A stretch of 64,000 bases of DNA from Parabacteroides distasonis (GCA_015060925.1 SUXM01000010.1:24792-88791), one strand, 5' to 3'. Positions 17,479 to 27,475 are shown, numbered from the stretch's first letter. Notes: a model not told the origin generated them from the sequence alone. Made by a program: numbers and translations.

Positions 17479-20400
17479 ATGAACAAGGTTATATCATTAA
17501 TCGCTTTGTTGATCATTGTATTATGGGGATGTTCATCCCCAAATACAAATGTTCAAGAGTATGCCTCATTTGAACAATCAAAATTTAAAGAACCGGATAA
17601 TACATTCCGTTCTGTCCCTTTTTATTCTTTAAATGACAGCTTGTCGGCAGAAGAGTTGGCTCGCCAGTTGAAATTGATGAAAGAAGGTGGTTTTGGTGGC
17701 GCTTTCTTGCATAGCCGTATCGGGTTGTTGACACCCTATTTGAGTGAAGAATGGTTCCAGATCATGGAGGCAGGAGTAAAGGCCTGTCAAGAATTGGATA
17801 TGGATGCTTGGTTTTATGACGAGGATGGTTATCCAAGTGGATATGCTGGAGGTATTGTCCCATTAATGAGTCGGGATTATTGTGTCCGTACTTTAGGACG
17901 TGTCCCTAAGGATTGGGATTTGATGACTGAAGATGATGAATTGCTTTGGGAAGATGAAGAGTATAAATATGTATCTTATGCAGAACGAACCGGACAATCT
18001 CGTTATAATGGTGGTGCATGGGTGGATTTGATGAATCCGGAGATGGTTAAAGCTTTTATTGATTGTACCTATCGCCCTTATGTTGAGCGATTTGCTGGAC
18101 AGCCTAATGTAAAAGGTATTTTTATGGATGAGGCACAAGTTTGTCCGCGTCGAGTCCCGGGAGCAACTGCGGCTGTTAGCTATTCGCCTTATGTAGATGC
18201 TACCTTTAAGAAATTATGGGGGTATGATTTACGACCGGTTATCCCTTCTTTGTTTGGAGAGGTAGGGGATTGGCGTACGGTTCGACTTCATTATTACCGC
18301 ACCATTGCTCATTGTTTTGAAAATTCTTTTACACGACAAATTGCTGAATATTGTGCTGAACATGGTTTGATTTGGACCGGGCATTATAATTATGAGGAAT
18401 TTCCTGCTAAGAATATGCAGAATGAAGGTAACCTTTCTCAACAATTCCGAACCATGCAAATGCCCGGTATTGATGCTTTAGGGTTACGTTATAATCCAAC
18501 ACATAATGGGAAGGTGTTAACCTCAACCGCCAATCAATATGGTATCTCCCGTCGTTTAAGTGAGTTATTTGGTATTGGAGGACAAAATATGTCTTTTGAA
18601 GATCGTATGTGGATAACCTCTTGGCATACGATTATGGGGGTGAATTTTATGTGTCCTCACCTTTATTTATATAGTATGAAAGGAGAACGTAAACGTGACT
18701 ATCCTCCGACAATCAGCCATCAGCAACCTTATTGGTCACAGAATAAATTATTTGAAGACTATTCTGCTCGTCTTTGTTATTTCGCAACGGTAGGAAAAAC
18801 AAAAGCAGAGGTATGTATCATTAGTCCGATAGAGTCAGATTATATAGATGAGGTGCCTAAAGGATCTATTTATACAGAAAAGATAGATTGGGATACTCCT
18901 TTTGAAGATTTGATGAATCAATTGATGGCGATGCAGGTAAATTCAGATATAGGAGATGAAGGTATTATTGCTGAGATTGGTAGTGTGGATGATGGCTGTT
19001 TTAAGATTGGACAAATGAATTACCAAGTAGTGATATTACCTCCTATGCGTACAATACGTCCATCTACTTTAGAATTGCTTGAGGCTTTCGCAAAAGAGGG
19101 TGGTGATGTTCTTGTCGTAGATCGTTATCCTGATTTTGTAGAGGGAAAAGAAAATAAAGAGGCAATAGAACAATTGAAAAGTTATTCAACATTAGTCTCA
19201 AAATCAACTTTACAATCAGAAATAGATAATGTTTATACTCCTGTATTTACATTGGAGGGAGAACATAAACAATTTATTTGGTCTCATCTTCGTGAAGTTA
19301 AAGATGGTTATGTGATGCAGTTATCTAACACATCTCGTCTGCAGACTGTTGTTGTTGATGTAAAACTATCAGAACCTGACCAGAAAGTTATGTTGTGGGA
19401 TCCTATAAGTGGAGATTGTTTGCATTTGAGTAAAAATGAAAAAGGTCTTTATACATTGGAATTTTCTCCTGCTCGTACTTGGTTGCTGACTATAGGAAAA
19501 CCTTCTGAAAAAGTAATAGCCAATCAAGTATATCAGATATCCAGTGTACGTGAACCTCTATTTACATTAGATAATATATGGAAACAAAAGCGACAGAATG
19601 TAAATGTGTTGCCATTGGATTTTGCGGCATGGAGTATTGATGGGGGCAAGACTATGAAAGTTCCTGAGCCGGTATTGGCTATTCATACACGTTTTATGGA
19701 GGAGAAACCATATAATGGAGCGTTGGATTTATGTTATTCGTTCGACGTTGATTGTTTGCCAAAGTTTTGTGCTGTAGCTATAGAACAACCTTGGATTTAT
19801 AAGAATATCAAAGTAAATGGAAATGAAGTCTTTTTCGACAAGAGTAAAACGTATGTGGACCATTCAATTTATCAAACAGAAATAACCTCTTTGTTAAAGA
19901 AAGGTCATAATAAAATTACTGTATCATTAGATTATAAAAGTGCGGTAAAAGGAGATATAAATGCGGTTAAACGTTATGGCTCGGAGATTGAGGCTATTTA
20001 TTTAGTAGGTGATTTTGCGATAAAGGGTCGTTTGGCTAAGGAACAGCCCACTGATACTTGGCGGAATCAAGAGAAAACGTTAGCCCCTAAGTTGATGCCT
20101 ACTCGTTTTCAGTATTCTTCTTTTACGTTGTCAGATGAAAATAAAGAGGTAAAAGGGGATTTAATACGTCAAGGTTATCCATTTTATGCCGGAAGTATGG
20201 ATTTAAGTCAGGTCTTTCATTTGGAAAGAGTTGATAAGCAAGCATGGAAATATATACTATCTTTTAAGGATTTAGAAACGATTTTAGTTGGAGTAACATT
20301 GAATGGAAAGAAGCTGCCAACTCTATTTTCTGCCCCATGGGAATGTGATATTACAGAAGCTTTAGTTGTCGGAGAAAATAAGTTGACTGTGACTTTGACT

Positions 20401-20634
20401 AATAGCTTGCGAAATCTGATGGGACCGCATCATCATGTGGGAGGTGAATTTACTCAAGTCGGTTCATCTGTTTTTAAAGGAAATCAAGGATGGCCCAACC
20501 TGATTCCGGGAGATAAAGATTGGTATGATGCTCGTATTAGGGGAAATGCCAAATTATGGAGAGATGATTATTATTGTATACCATTTGGCTTGTTGAAGGC
20601 TCCTATGATTGAAGTAGAAAAAAGGAATAAGTGA
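17479..20634 (+). CDS. Large secreted glycoside-hydrolase-like lipoprotein, copy 3
   Basis: A 1051-residue third paralogue. The ATG at 17479 is preceded by AAAGGAG and gives a lipoprotein signal (lipobox LWGC); the frame is open further upstream only inside copy 2. The fold matches copies 1 and 2, but the putative active-site motifs differ. DEDGYPSGYAGG replaces DEDKWPSGFAGG, and FMDEAQVCPR (MDE at 216-218) replaces FTDEPQ(I/V)SPR. This suggests a changed substrate or linkage while the acidic pair is kept. Only 2 nt separate it from copy 2. ilvE follows with its own promoter, so the operon probably ends here, though I see no hairpin terminator. Confidence 0.75.
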   Translation: MNKVISLIALLIIVLWGCSSPNTNVQEYASFEQSKFKEPDNTFRSVPFYSLNDSLSAEELARQLKLMKEGGFGGAFLHSRIGLLTPYLSEEWFQIMEAGVKACQELDMDAWFYDEDGYPSGYAGGIVPLMSRDYCVRTLGRVPKDWDLMTEDDELLWEDEEYKYVSYAERTGQSRYNGGAWVDLMNPEMVKAFIDCTYRPYVERFAGQPNVKGIFMDEAQVCPRRVPGATAAVSYSPYVDATFKKLWGYDLRPVIPSLFGEVGDWRTVRLHYYRTIAHCFENSFTRQIAEYCAEHGLIWTGHYNYEEFPAKNMQNEGNLSQQFRTMQMPGIDALGLRYNPTHNGKVLTSTANQYGISRRLSELFGIGGQNMSFEDRMWITSWHTIMGVNFMCPHLYLYSMKGERKRDYPPTISHQQPYWSQNKLFEDYSARLCYFATVGKTKAEVCIISPIESDYIDEVPKGSIYTEKIDWDTPFEDLMNQLMAMQVNSDIGDEGIIAEIGSVDDGCFKIGQMNYQVVILPPMRTIRPSTLELLEAFAKEGGDVLVVDRYPDFVEGKENKEAIEQLKSYSTLVSKSTLQSEIDNVYTPVFTLEGEHKQFIWSHLREVKDGYVMQLSNTSRLQTVVVDVKLSEPDQKVMLWDPISGDCLHLSKNEKGLYTLEFSPARTWLLTIGKPSEKVIANQVYQISSVREPLFTLDNIWKQKRQNVNVLPLDFAAWSIDGGKTMKVPEPVLAIHTRFMEEKPYNGALDLCYSFDVDCLPKFCAVAIEQPWIYKNIKVNGNEVFFDKSKTYVDHSIYQTEITSLLKKGHNKITVSLDYKSAVKGDINAVKRYGSEIEAIYLVGDFAIKGRLAKEQPTDTWRNQEKTLAPKLMPTRFQYSSFTLSDENKEVKGDLIRQGYPFYAGSMDLSQVFHLERVDKQAWKYILSFKDLETILVGVTLNGKKLPTLFSAPWECDITEALVVGENKLTVTLTNSLRNLMGPHHHVGGEFTQVGSSVFKGNQGWPNLIPGDKDWYDARIRGNAKLWRDDYYCIPFGLLKAPMIEVEKRNK

Positions 20635-20664
20635 TGTTTTGATAACAATTTATTGTTTTATCTG

Positions 20665-20673
20665 TATATTTGC
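20665..20673 (+). promoter_or_regulatory. -7 promoter box for ilvE
   Basis: TATATTTGC is a full match to the TAnnTTTG box, 26 nt before the ilvE ATG. Confidence 0.65.
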
Positions 20674-20698
20674 GACAATAATCAAATTGAGATAGAAT

Positions 20699-21718
20699 AT
20701 GGAAAATATTAACTGGTCCGAATTAGGTTTCGGATACATTAAAACTGATTATAATGTTCGTTGTTATTATCGGGATGGAAAATGGGGTGAATTAGAAGTT
20801 TGTTCTTCTGAAATTTTGAATATTCACATGGCTGCAACTTGTTTGCACTATGGTCAAGAATCTTTTGAAGGTTTAAAAGCTTTTAGAGGAAAAGATGGTA
20901 AGGTGCGGGTTTTTCGTATGGATGAAAATGGAAAACGTATGCAGGCTTCCAGTCGTGGTATAAAAATGGCGGAACTTCCATTAGAAAAATTCGAAGAGGC
21001 AGTTCGTAAGGTTGTCAAGTTGAATGAACGTTTTGTCCCACCTTATGAAAGTGGTGCTGCGTTATATATCCGTCCGTTGATGTTAGGATTAGGTGCTCAA
21101 GTGGGTGTTAAACCTGCTCCAGAGTATATGTTTGTTGTGTTTGTAACACCTGTAGGTCCTTATTTTAAAGGAGGTTTCCAACCATCAAAGGTTTGTATTA
21201 TGCGCGAGTATGATCGTGCTGCTCCTAATGGAACCGGAACGATCAAGGTTGGTGGTAATTATGCAGCAAGTTTGGTGGCTGGTGAAATTGCACATGAAAA
21301 AGGATATGCAGCAGTACTATATTTAGACCCAAAAGAAAAGAAATATTTGGATGAATGTGGTCCAGCTAACTTCTTTGGTATTCGTGGAAACAGCTATATT
21401 ACTCCACAATCTCAATCAATTTTGCCTTCTATTACGAATAAGAGTTTGCAGCAATTAGCGGCAGATATGGGATTGACTGTAGAACGTCGTCCTGTCCCGG
21501 TAGAAGAAATTGCGACATTTGATGAAGCCGCAGAATGTGGAACGGCTGCTGTTATTGCTCCAATTTCGCAAATTGATGATTTAGATATAGATAAGTCTTA
21601 TCTTATAGCGAAAGATGGAAAGCCGGGTCCTGTATGTGAGAAGTTGTATAATAAACTACGTGCGATCCAATATGGTGATGAACCTGATACGTATGGTTGG
21701 GTTAGTATCATAGAATAA
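20699..21718 (+). CDS. ilvE: Branched-chain amino acid aminotransferase
   Basis: A 339-residue cytoplasmic PLP enzyme catalysing the last step of leucine, isoleucine and valine synthesis, with glutamate as amino donor. It is a fold-type IV aminotransferase of the longer, eukaryote-like BCAT class II type. Motifs include FEGLKAFRG, the GTIKVGGNYAAS segment with the presumed Schiff-base Lys183, and LDECGPANFFGI. It is preceded by its own promoter. A 7-bp hairpin (TGCTATC/GATAGCA at 21754-21776) lies after the stop but lacks a T-run. Confidence 0.94.
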   Translation: MENINWSELGFGYIKTDYNVRCYYRDGKWGELEVCSSEILNIHMAATCLHYGQESFEGLKAFRGKDGKVRVFRMDENGKRMQASSRGIKMAELPLEKFEEAVRKVVKLNERFVPPYESGAALYIRPLMLGLGAQVGVKPAPEYMFVVFVTPVGPYFKGGFQPSKVCIMREYDRAAPNGTGTIKVGGNYAASLVAGEIAHEKGYAAVLYLDPKEKKYLDECGPANFFGIRGNSYITPQSQSILPSITNKSLQQLAADMGLTVERRPVPVEEIATFDEAAECGTAAVIAPISQIDDLDIDKSYLIAKDGKPGPVCEKLYNKLRAIQYGDEPDTYGWVSIIE

Positions 21719-21821
21719 TCGTTGTATTTATAGATTAAACAAGGTGAGATAATTGCTATCTGAAGTTGTGATAGCAGATTTAAAATTGTAAACTCTATAT
21801 TGCAATTATAGAAAGATTCGT

Positions 21822-21830
21822 TATCTTTGC
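21822..21830 (+). promoter_or_regulatory. -7 promoter box for the AAA ATPase gene
   Basis: TATCTTTGC matches the TAnnTTTG box. A TTG lies 19 bp upstream (21800-21802), as expected for a -33 element. Confidence 0.65.
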
Positions 21831-21854
21831 CTTGTTTAATATTAAGTGCATGAG

Positions 21855-21872
21855 CATAAGATTTATCTTATG
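21855..21872. repeat. Palindrome in the 5' leader of the AAA ATPase gene
   Basis: CATAAGAT and ATCTTATG are perfect inverted arms separated by TT. The hairpin ends 10 nt before the GTG start, over the normal ribosome-binding position. It resembles the CATGAG-type repeat at 4051-4106 and is likewise next to GCATGAG. Confidence 0.55.
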
Positions 21873-21882
21873 AGATAATGTA

Positions 21883-23061
21883 GTGGAAGCATTCTTTAGA
21901 ACACATAAATATCTGGTAGAGCATTTGTTTTCTCCGGTACGTAGGGGACTGATGGATGAGATTGATTGGAATAATCGATTGATCGGAATAAAAGGGTCTC
22001 GCGGAGTGGGCAAAACAACGTTTTTATTGGATTATGCTCGGGAACATTTTGGGGCTGATAATAAAGAATGTTTGTATGTCAATCTAAATCATTTTTATTT
22101 TACAGAACGTACCTTGGTCGATTTTGCAGCAGAGTTTAGAGCTAAAGGAGGAAAGGTGCTGTTAATAGATCAAGTTTTTAAATATCCATATTGGTCCAAG
22201 GAACTTCGATATTGTTATGATAATTATACTGATTTGAAAATTGTTTTTTCGGGCTCTTCCGTGATGCGATTAAAAGAAGAGAATCCTGATTTGTCAAAGA
22301 AGGTAGTTTCATATAATTTAAGAGGTTTTTCGTTCCGTGAGTTCTTTAATTTGATGTCGGGAAGTAATATCCCTGCATTCTCATTTGAAGATGTAATGCA
22401 AAACCATCGGCAGATAGCAAAAGATATTTGTTCTAAAGTCAAACCGATGGCTTACTTCCAAGATTATTTGCATCATGGCTTTTACCCATTCTTTTTGGAA
22501 AAACGAAATTTCTCGGAGAACTTGTTAAAGACCATGAACATGATGTTGGAGGTGGACGTCTTATACATCAAGCAAATAGAGCAACGTTATTTGCCAAAAT
22601 TGCGTAAGTTGCTTTATCTGTTGGCAACAAGTGCTCCTTGTACGCCTAATGTAAGTTTGCTGAGTAAGGAGATAGATATGTCACGTGCAACTGTGATGAA
22701 TTATATCAAATATTTGGCTGATGCTCGTTTGATGAATATGCTTTATCCGGAGGGAGAATCTTTTCCTAAAAAACCGTCTAAAGTTTATATGTATAATTCA
22801 AACTTGATGTATCCGATTCGACCGATGGAGGTGAATGTGCAAGCTGTCCGTGAATCTTTTTTCTATAATCAATTATTAAAAGATAATCGGTTAAACGCAG
22901 GGCGTAAGAATGCGCATTTCTTAGTAAATGGAAAATATAATTTTAGGATAGAGGAGAATATGAGAATCAAGAATAATCCTGATTTATATTATGCCATTGG
23001 AAAGATAGAGGTGGGAGAGGATAATTGTATCCCTCTATGGCTTTTTGGTTTTTTATATTGA
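21883..23061 (+). CDS. AAA+ ATPase (AAA_14/DUF4143-type ATP-binding protein)
   Basis: A 392-residue protein with Walker A GSRGVGKTT near residue 38, a Walker-B-like VLLIDQVFKY near 88, and a sensor-like IVFSGSSVMRL near 120. A winged-helix-like segment (LLSKEIDMSRATVMNYIKYL) follows near residue 265. This is the layout of the ATP-binding proteins that pair AAA_14 with DUF4143. Walker B has DQ where DE is usual, so hydrolysis may be weak. The start is GTG: it gives the normal family N-terminus (EAFFRTHKYLV), and an upstream stop at 21871 limits alternatives; the next ATG (21952) would remove about 23 residues before the P-loop. The biological role is unknown. Confidence 0.8.
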   Translation: MEAFFRTHKYLVEHLFSPVRRGLMDEIDWNNRLIGIKGSRGVGKTTFLLDYAREHFGADNKECLYVNLNHFYFTERTLVDFAAEFRAKGGKVLLIDQVFKYPYWSKELRYCYDNYTDLKIVFSGSSVMRLKEENPDLSKKVVSYNLRGFSFREFFNLMSGSNIPAFSFEDVMQNHRQIAKDICSKVKPMAYFQDYLHHGFYPFFLEKRNFSENLLKTMNMMLEVDVLYIKQIEQRYLPKLRKLLYLLATSAPCTPNVSLLSKEIDMSRATVMNYIKYLADARLMNMLYPEGESFPKKPSKVYMYNSNLMYPIRPMEVNVQAVRESFFYNQLLKDNRLNAGRKNAHFLVNGKYNFRIEENMRIKNNPDLYYAIGKIEVGEDNCIPLWLFGFLY

Positions 23062-23092
23062 AATTTTTTTTTATTACTAATAGTTAGAGTCT

Positions 23093-26000
23093 ATGACAAA
23101 ACAAAAGAAATTCATCACTTGTGATGGTAACCAGGCTGCAGCACATATTTCTTATATGTTCTCAGAAGTTGCTGCTATTTATCCCATCACTCCGTCATCT
23201 ACAATGGCTGAATATGTAGATGAATGGGCTGCTCAAGGCCGTAAAAATATTTTCGGCGAAACAGTTTTGGTACAGGAAATGCAATCTGAAGGAGGGGCAG
23301 CAGGTGCCGTTCATGGATCTTTGCAAGCAGGTGCTTTGACTTCTACTTATACGGCATCTCAGGGTCTTTTATTGATGATCCCAAATATGTATAAAATTGC
23401 CGGAGAATTTTTGCCTTGTGTATTCCACGTATCAGCAAGAACATTGGCATCTCATGCTTTGTGTATCTTTGGTGACCATCAAGACGTAATGTCTTGCCGT
23501 CAGACTGGTTTTGCTATGTTGGCAGAAGGATCTGTACAGGAAGTTATGGACTTGGCAGGTGTGGCTCATTTGGCAACTATTAAATCACGTGTTCCTTTCT
23601 TGAACTTCTTTGATGGTTTCCGTACTTCTCATGAAATTCAGAAGATTGAAATGTTGGAAAACGAAGATTTGGCTCCGCTAGTAGATCAACAAGCGTTGGC
23701 TGAATTCCGTAGCCGTGCATTGACACCTGAAAAACCGGTGGCTCGTGGTATGGCTGAAAACCCGGATACATTCTTCGCTCACCGTGAATCTTGCAATCCT
23801 TACTATGAAGCTGTTCCGGCTATCGTAGAAGAATACATGGATAAAATTTCAGAAATTACAGGTCGTAAATATGGTTTGTTTGATTACTATGGAGCTGAAG
23901 ATGCAGACCGTGTAATCATCGCTATGGGTTCTGTTACTGAAGCTATCCGTGAAGTGATTGATTATTTGACAGCTAAAGGTGAAAAAGTTGGTTTGGTAGC
24001 TGTTCACTTGTATCGTCCGTTCTCTGCTAAACATTTCTTGGCAGCTGTACCTAAGACTGCTAAGCGTATTGCTGTATTGGATAGAACAAAAGAACCGGGT
24101 GCAAATGGTGAACCATTGTATTTGGATGTTAAGGACTGCTTCTATGGTGTGGAAAATGCTCCTGTAATTGTAGGTGGTCGTTATGGCTTAGGTTCTAATG
24201 ATACAACTCCGGCTCAGATTTTGGCTGTTTATGAAAACTTGGCTATGGCTGAACCGAAGAACCAATTTACTATTGGTATTGTGGATGATGTAACATTCAC
24301 TTCTCTTCCTCAGAAAGAAGAAATCGCAATGGGTGGCGAAGGTATGTACCAAGCTAAATTCTATGGTTTGGGTGCTGATGGTACTGTAGGTGCAAATAAG
24401 AACTCTGTTAAGATTATCGGTGATAATACAGATAAGCACTGTCAGGCTTACTTCTCTTATGACTCTAAGAAATCTGGCGGTTTCACCTGTTCACACTTGC
24501 GTTTTGGTGATTCTGATATCCGTTCTACTTATTTGGTAAATACTCCGAACTTTGTAGCTTGCCACGTTCAGGCTTATTTGCAGATGTATGATGTAACTCG
24601 TGGTTTGCAGAAGAACGGTACATTCTTGTTGAATACCATCTGGGAAGGTGAAGAATTAGCAAAGAACCTACCAAACAACGTTAAGAAATATTTCGCTGAA
24701 AACAATATCTCTGTTTACTATATCAATGCTACAAAGATTGCTCAAGAAATTGGTTTGGGTAACCGTACCAACACTATCTTACAGTCAGCATTCTTCCGTA
24801 TCACTGAAGTTATTCCGGTAGATTTGGCTATTGAACAGATGAAGAAGTTCATTGTTAAGTCATACGGTAAGAAGGGTGAAGATATTGTAAACAAGAACTA
24901 TGCTGCTGTTGATCGTGGTGGCGAATACAAACAGTTGGTTGTTGATGCTGCTTGGGCTAATTTACCAGCAGATGAAAAAGCTGCAAACGATGATCCAGCA
25001 TTCATCAATGAAGTAGTTCGTCCTATCAATGCTCAAAATGGTGACTTACTTCCTGTATCTTCATTCAAGGGTATCGAAGATGGTACATGGCCACAGGGTA
25101 CTGCTGCTTATGAAAAACGTGGTGTTGCTGCATTTGTTCCGACTTGGACTGCAGAAAACTGTATCCAGTGTAATAAGTGTGCGTATGTTTGTCCTCACGC
25201 TTGTATCCGTCCGTTCGTTATGGATGATGCTGAAGCTGCAGGTTTGAACGCTACTACTCTTGAAATGAAAGCTCCGGCTGCAATGAAGGGTATGAAGTTC
25301 CGTATGCAGGTAGGTGTTATGGACTGTTTAGGTTGCGGTAACTGTGTGGATGTATGTCCGGGTAATCCAAAGGCTGGTGGCCCTGCATTGAAGATGGTTC
25401 CATTGGAAGGCGAATTGGCAGAAGCTGCTAACTGGGAATATTGCGTGAAGAACGTGAAGAGCAAACAAGATTTGGTAGATATCAAGTCTAATCCAAAGAA
25501 CTCACAGTTTGCTACTCCGTTGTTTGAATTCTCTGGTGCTTGCTCTGGTTGTGGTGAAACTCCGTATGTAAAATTGATTTCTCAATTGTTTGGTGATCGT
25601 CAGATGGTAGCAAATGCTACAGGTTGTTCTTCAATCTATTCTGGTTCTATCCCATCAACTCCTTATACTACTAATGAAAAGGGACAAGGTCCAGCTTGGG
25701 CTAACTCATTGTTCGAAGACTTCTGTGAATTTGGTTTAGGTATGACTTTAGCTAACAAGAAAATGCGTGCTCGTATTGTTGACTTGTTAGGTGAATGCAT
25801 GGCAAATGAAAATACACCGGAAGAATTTAAGGCTGCTGCTCAGGCATGGTTAGACGGTAAAGATGATGCAGATGCTTCTAAAGCTGCAGCTGCTGCATTG
25901 AAACCGTTGATTGAAGCTGGTGCTGCTGCAGGTTGTCCTTCTTGTGCTAAGTTGGTTGAATTGAGCCACTATTTGGTAAAACGTTCACAGTGGATTATCG

Positions 26001-26647
26001 GTGGTGATGGTGCTTCTTATGACATCGGTTACGGTGGTTTGGATCACGTGATTGCTTCTGGTGAAGATGTAAACATCCTTGTTTTGGATACAGAAGTTTA
26101 CTCTAACACTGGTGGTCAGTCTTCTAAAGCTACTCCTCTTGGTGCTATTGCTAAGTTTGCTGCTGCTGGTAAACGAGTACGCAAGAAAGATTTGGGTATG
26201 ATTGCTACTACTTACGGTTATGTATATGTAGCTCAGATTGCAATGGGTGCAGACCAAGCACAGTGCTTGAAAGCTATCCGTGAAGCTGAAGCATATCCAG
26301 GTCCATCAATCATTATCGCATACGCTCCATGTATCAACCACGGTTTGAAGAAGGGTATGGGTAAAGCTCAAGCAGAAGAAGCTGCTGCTGTTGCATGTGG
26401 TTACTGGCACTTGTGGCGTTACAACCCGGCTTTGGAAGAAGAAGGTAAGAATCCGTTCTCACTTGACTCTAAAGAACCGAACTGGGAAGGCTTCCAGGAT
26501 TATTTGAAAGGTGAAGTTCGTTTTGCTTCTGTAATGAAACAATATCCGAATGAAGCAGCTGATCTATTCCAAGCTTGTGAAGATATGGCTAAGAAACGTT
26601 ATCAGAGCTATATCCGTATGACTAAGATGGATTGGTCTAACGAATAA
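23093..26647 (+). CDS. nifJ: Pyruvate:ferredoxin (flavodoxin) oxidoreductase
   Basis: A 1184-residue single-chain PFOR that splits pyruvate to acetyl-CoA and CO2 and passes electrons to ferredoxin or flavodoxin; central to anaerobic energy metabolism. Pyrimidine-binding domain I begins YPITPSSTMAEYVDEWA. There are two 4Fe-4S clusters at CIQCNKCAYVCP (from about 690) and CLGCGNCVDVCP (from about 745). The C-terminal TPP domain has GCSSIYSGS near 843 and GGDGASYDIGYGGLDHV near 965, plus the additional cluster cysteines (CSGCGE). Codons are strongly biased, as expected for an abundant protein. It starts 31 nt after the ATPase gene with no clear promoter box. Confidence 0.96.
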   Translation: MTKQKKFITCDGNQAAAHISYMFSEVAAIYPITPSSTMAEYVDEWAAQGRKNIFGETVLVQEMQSEGGAAGAVHGSLQAGALTSTYTASQGLLLMIPNMYKIAGEFLPCVFHVSARTLASHALCIFGDHQDVMSCRQTGFAMLAEGSVQEVMDLAGVAHLATIKSRVPFLNFFDGFRTSHEIQKIEMLENEDLAPLVDQQALAEFRSRALTPEKPVARGMAENPDTFFAHRESCNPYYEAVPAIVEEYMDKISEITGRKYGLFDYYGAEDADRVIIAMGSVTEAIREVIDYLTAKGEKVGLVAVHLYRPFSAKHFLAAVPKTAKRIAVLDRTKEPGANGEPLYLDVKDCFYGVENAPVIVGGRYGLGSNDTTPAQILAVYENLAMAEPKNQFTIGIVDDVTFTSLPQKEEIAMGGEGMYQAKFYGLGADGTVGANKNSVKIIGDNTDKHCQAYFSYDSKKSGGFTCSHLRFGDSDIRSTYLVNTPNFVACHVQAYLQMYDVTRGLQKNGTFLLNTIWEGEELAKNLPNNVKKYFAENNISVYYINATKIAQEIGLGNRTNTILQSAFFRITEVIPVDLAIEQMKKFIVKSYGKKGEDIVNKNYAAVDRGGEYKQLVVDAAWANLPADEKAANDDPAFINEVVRPINAQNGDLLPVSSFKGIEDGTWPQGTAAYEKRGVAAFVPTWTAENCIQCNKCAYVCPHACIRPFVMDDAEAAGLNATTLEMKAPAAMKGMKFRMQVGVMDCLGCGNCVDVCPGNPKAGGPALKMVPLEGELAEAANWEYCVKNVKSKQDLVDIKSNPKNSQFATPLFEFSGACSGCGETPYVKLISQLFGDRQMVANATGCSSIYSGSIPSTPYTTNEKGQGPAWANSLFEDFCEFGLGMTLANKKMRARIVDLLGECMANENTPEEFKAAAQAWLDGKDDADASKAAAAALKPLIEAGAAAGCPSCAKLVELSHYLVKRSQWIIGGDGASYDIGYGGLDHVIASGEDVNILVLDTEVYSNTGGQSSKATPLGAIAKFAAAGKRVRKKDLGMIATTYGYVYVAQIAMGADQAQCLKAIREAEAYPGPSIIIAYAPCINHGLKKGMGKAQAEEAAAVACGYWHLWRYNPALEEEGKNPFSLDSKEPNWEGFQDYLKGEVRFASVMKQYPNEAADLFQACEDMAKKRYQSYIRMTKMDWSNE

Positions 26648-26671
26648 TCATTATTGATATACAAATAAAAG

Positions 26672-26704
26672 AAACGGGACTTCGGATGAAGTTCCGTTTT
26701 TTTT
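26672..26704 (+). terminator. Intrinsic terminator after nifJ
   Basis: The stem AAACGGGACTTC pairs with GAAGTTCCGTTT, with one G-T pair, around the tetraloop GGAT. It continues into a run of eight Ts. Confidence 0.88.
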
Positions 26705-26750
26705 GTTTTATAAAATACAGTTCCCATAATCGAGTGTATAATATTTATCT

Positions 26751-26758
26751 TATATTTG
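26751..26758 (+). promoter_or_regulatory. -7 promoter box for the aquaporin gene
   Basis: TATATTTG matches TAnnTTTG, 39 nt before the aquaporin ATG at 26798. Confidence 0.6.
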
Positions 26759-26797
26759 TAGAAATCAATCTAATTGTTAAATTTAAAGGCTATTATT

Positions 26798-27469
26798 ATG
26801 AAAAAGTATTTGGCAGAAATGGTAGGTACAATGGTGCTTGTACTGATGGGATGTGGAAGTGCGATTTTTAATGGAGGTTGTGGTACTCCTGCGCAAGTCT
26901 TGATGGTGGCTGTGGCTTTCGGATTAGCTGTTGTTTCGATGGCATATACGATTGGCGGTATCTCTGGTTGTCATATTAATCCTGCTATTACATTGGGCTG
27001 TATGATGTCTGGTCGTATGAGTAGTAAAGATGGATTGATGTATATGTTGTTTCAAGTGATTGGAGCGTTTATCGGTTCAATTATTTTATGGGTATTGACT
27101 TCTAATATTGATATGCAATATGCTACTACAACCGGAGCAAATGCATGTGGCGCAGGTGTGAGCCTTGTTGGTGGGTTAATAGCTGAGATTATCTTTACTT
27201 TTGTCTTTGTTTTAGTTGTTTTAGGAACGACAGATGCAAAAAAAGGTGCCGGAAATTTTGCCGGATTAGCTATTGGGTTATCACTTGTTTTGGTTCATAT
27301 CGTATGTATACCTATTACCGGAACATCTGTAAATCCTGCTCGTAGCATTGCTCCTGCTATTTTTGATGGAGGAGTCGCTTTATCTCAATTATGGATTTTT
27401 ATTGTTGGACCGTTTGTCGGAGCAGCATTATCTTCTATTGTATGGAATTTAGTAGGTAAGGGTGAATAA
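26798..27469 (+). CDS. MIP-family aquaporin (AqpZ-like)
   Basis: A 223-residue membrane channel with six predicted membrane helices and the two pore motifs HINPAITLG (Asn61) and SVNPARSIAP (Asn179, pore Arg182). The compact size and the short loops favour a water channel of the AqpZ type over a glycerol facilitator, which would usually be longer. The ATG at 26798 is used because the upstream in-frame ATG at 26774 precedes a poor ribosome site. It is followed after 6 nt by the HD hydrolase gene, so the two are likely co-transcribed. Confidence 0.9.
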   Translation: MKKYLAEMVGTMVLVLMGCGSAIFNGGCGTPAQVLMVAVAFGLAVVSMAYTIGGISGCHINPAITLGCMMSGRMSSKDGLMYMLFQVIGAFIGSIILWVLTSNIDMQYATTTGANACGAGVSLVGGLIAEIIFTFVFVLVVLGTTDAKKGAGNFAGLAIGLSLVLVHIVCIPITGTSVNPARSIAPAIFDGGVALSQLWIFIVGPFVGAALSSIVWNLVGKGE

Positions 27470-27475
27470 TAAAAT

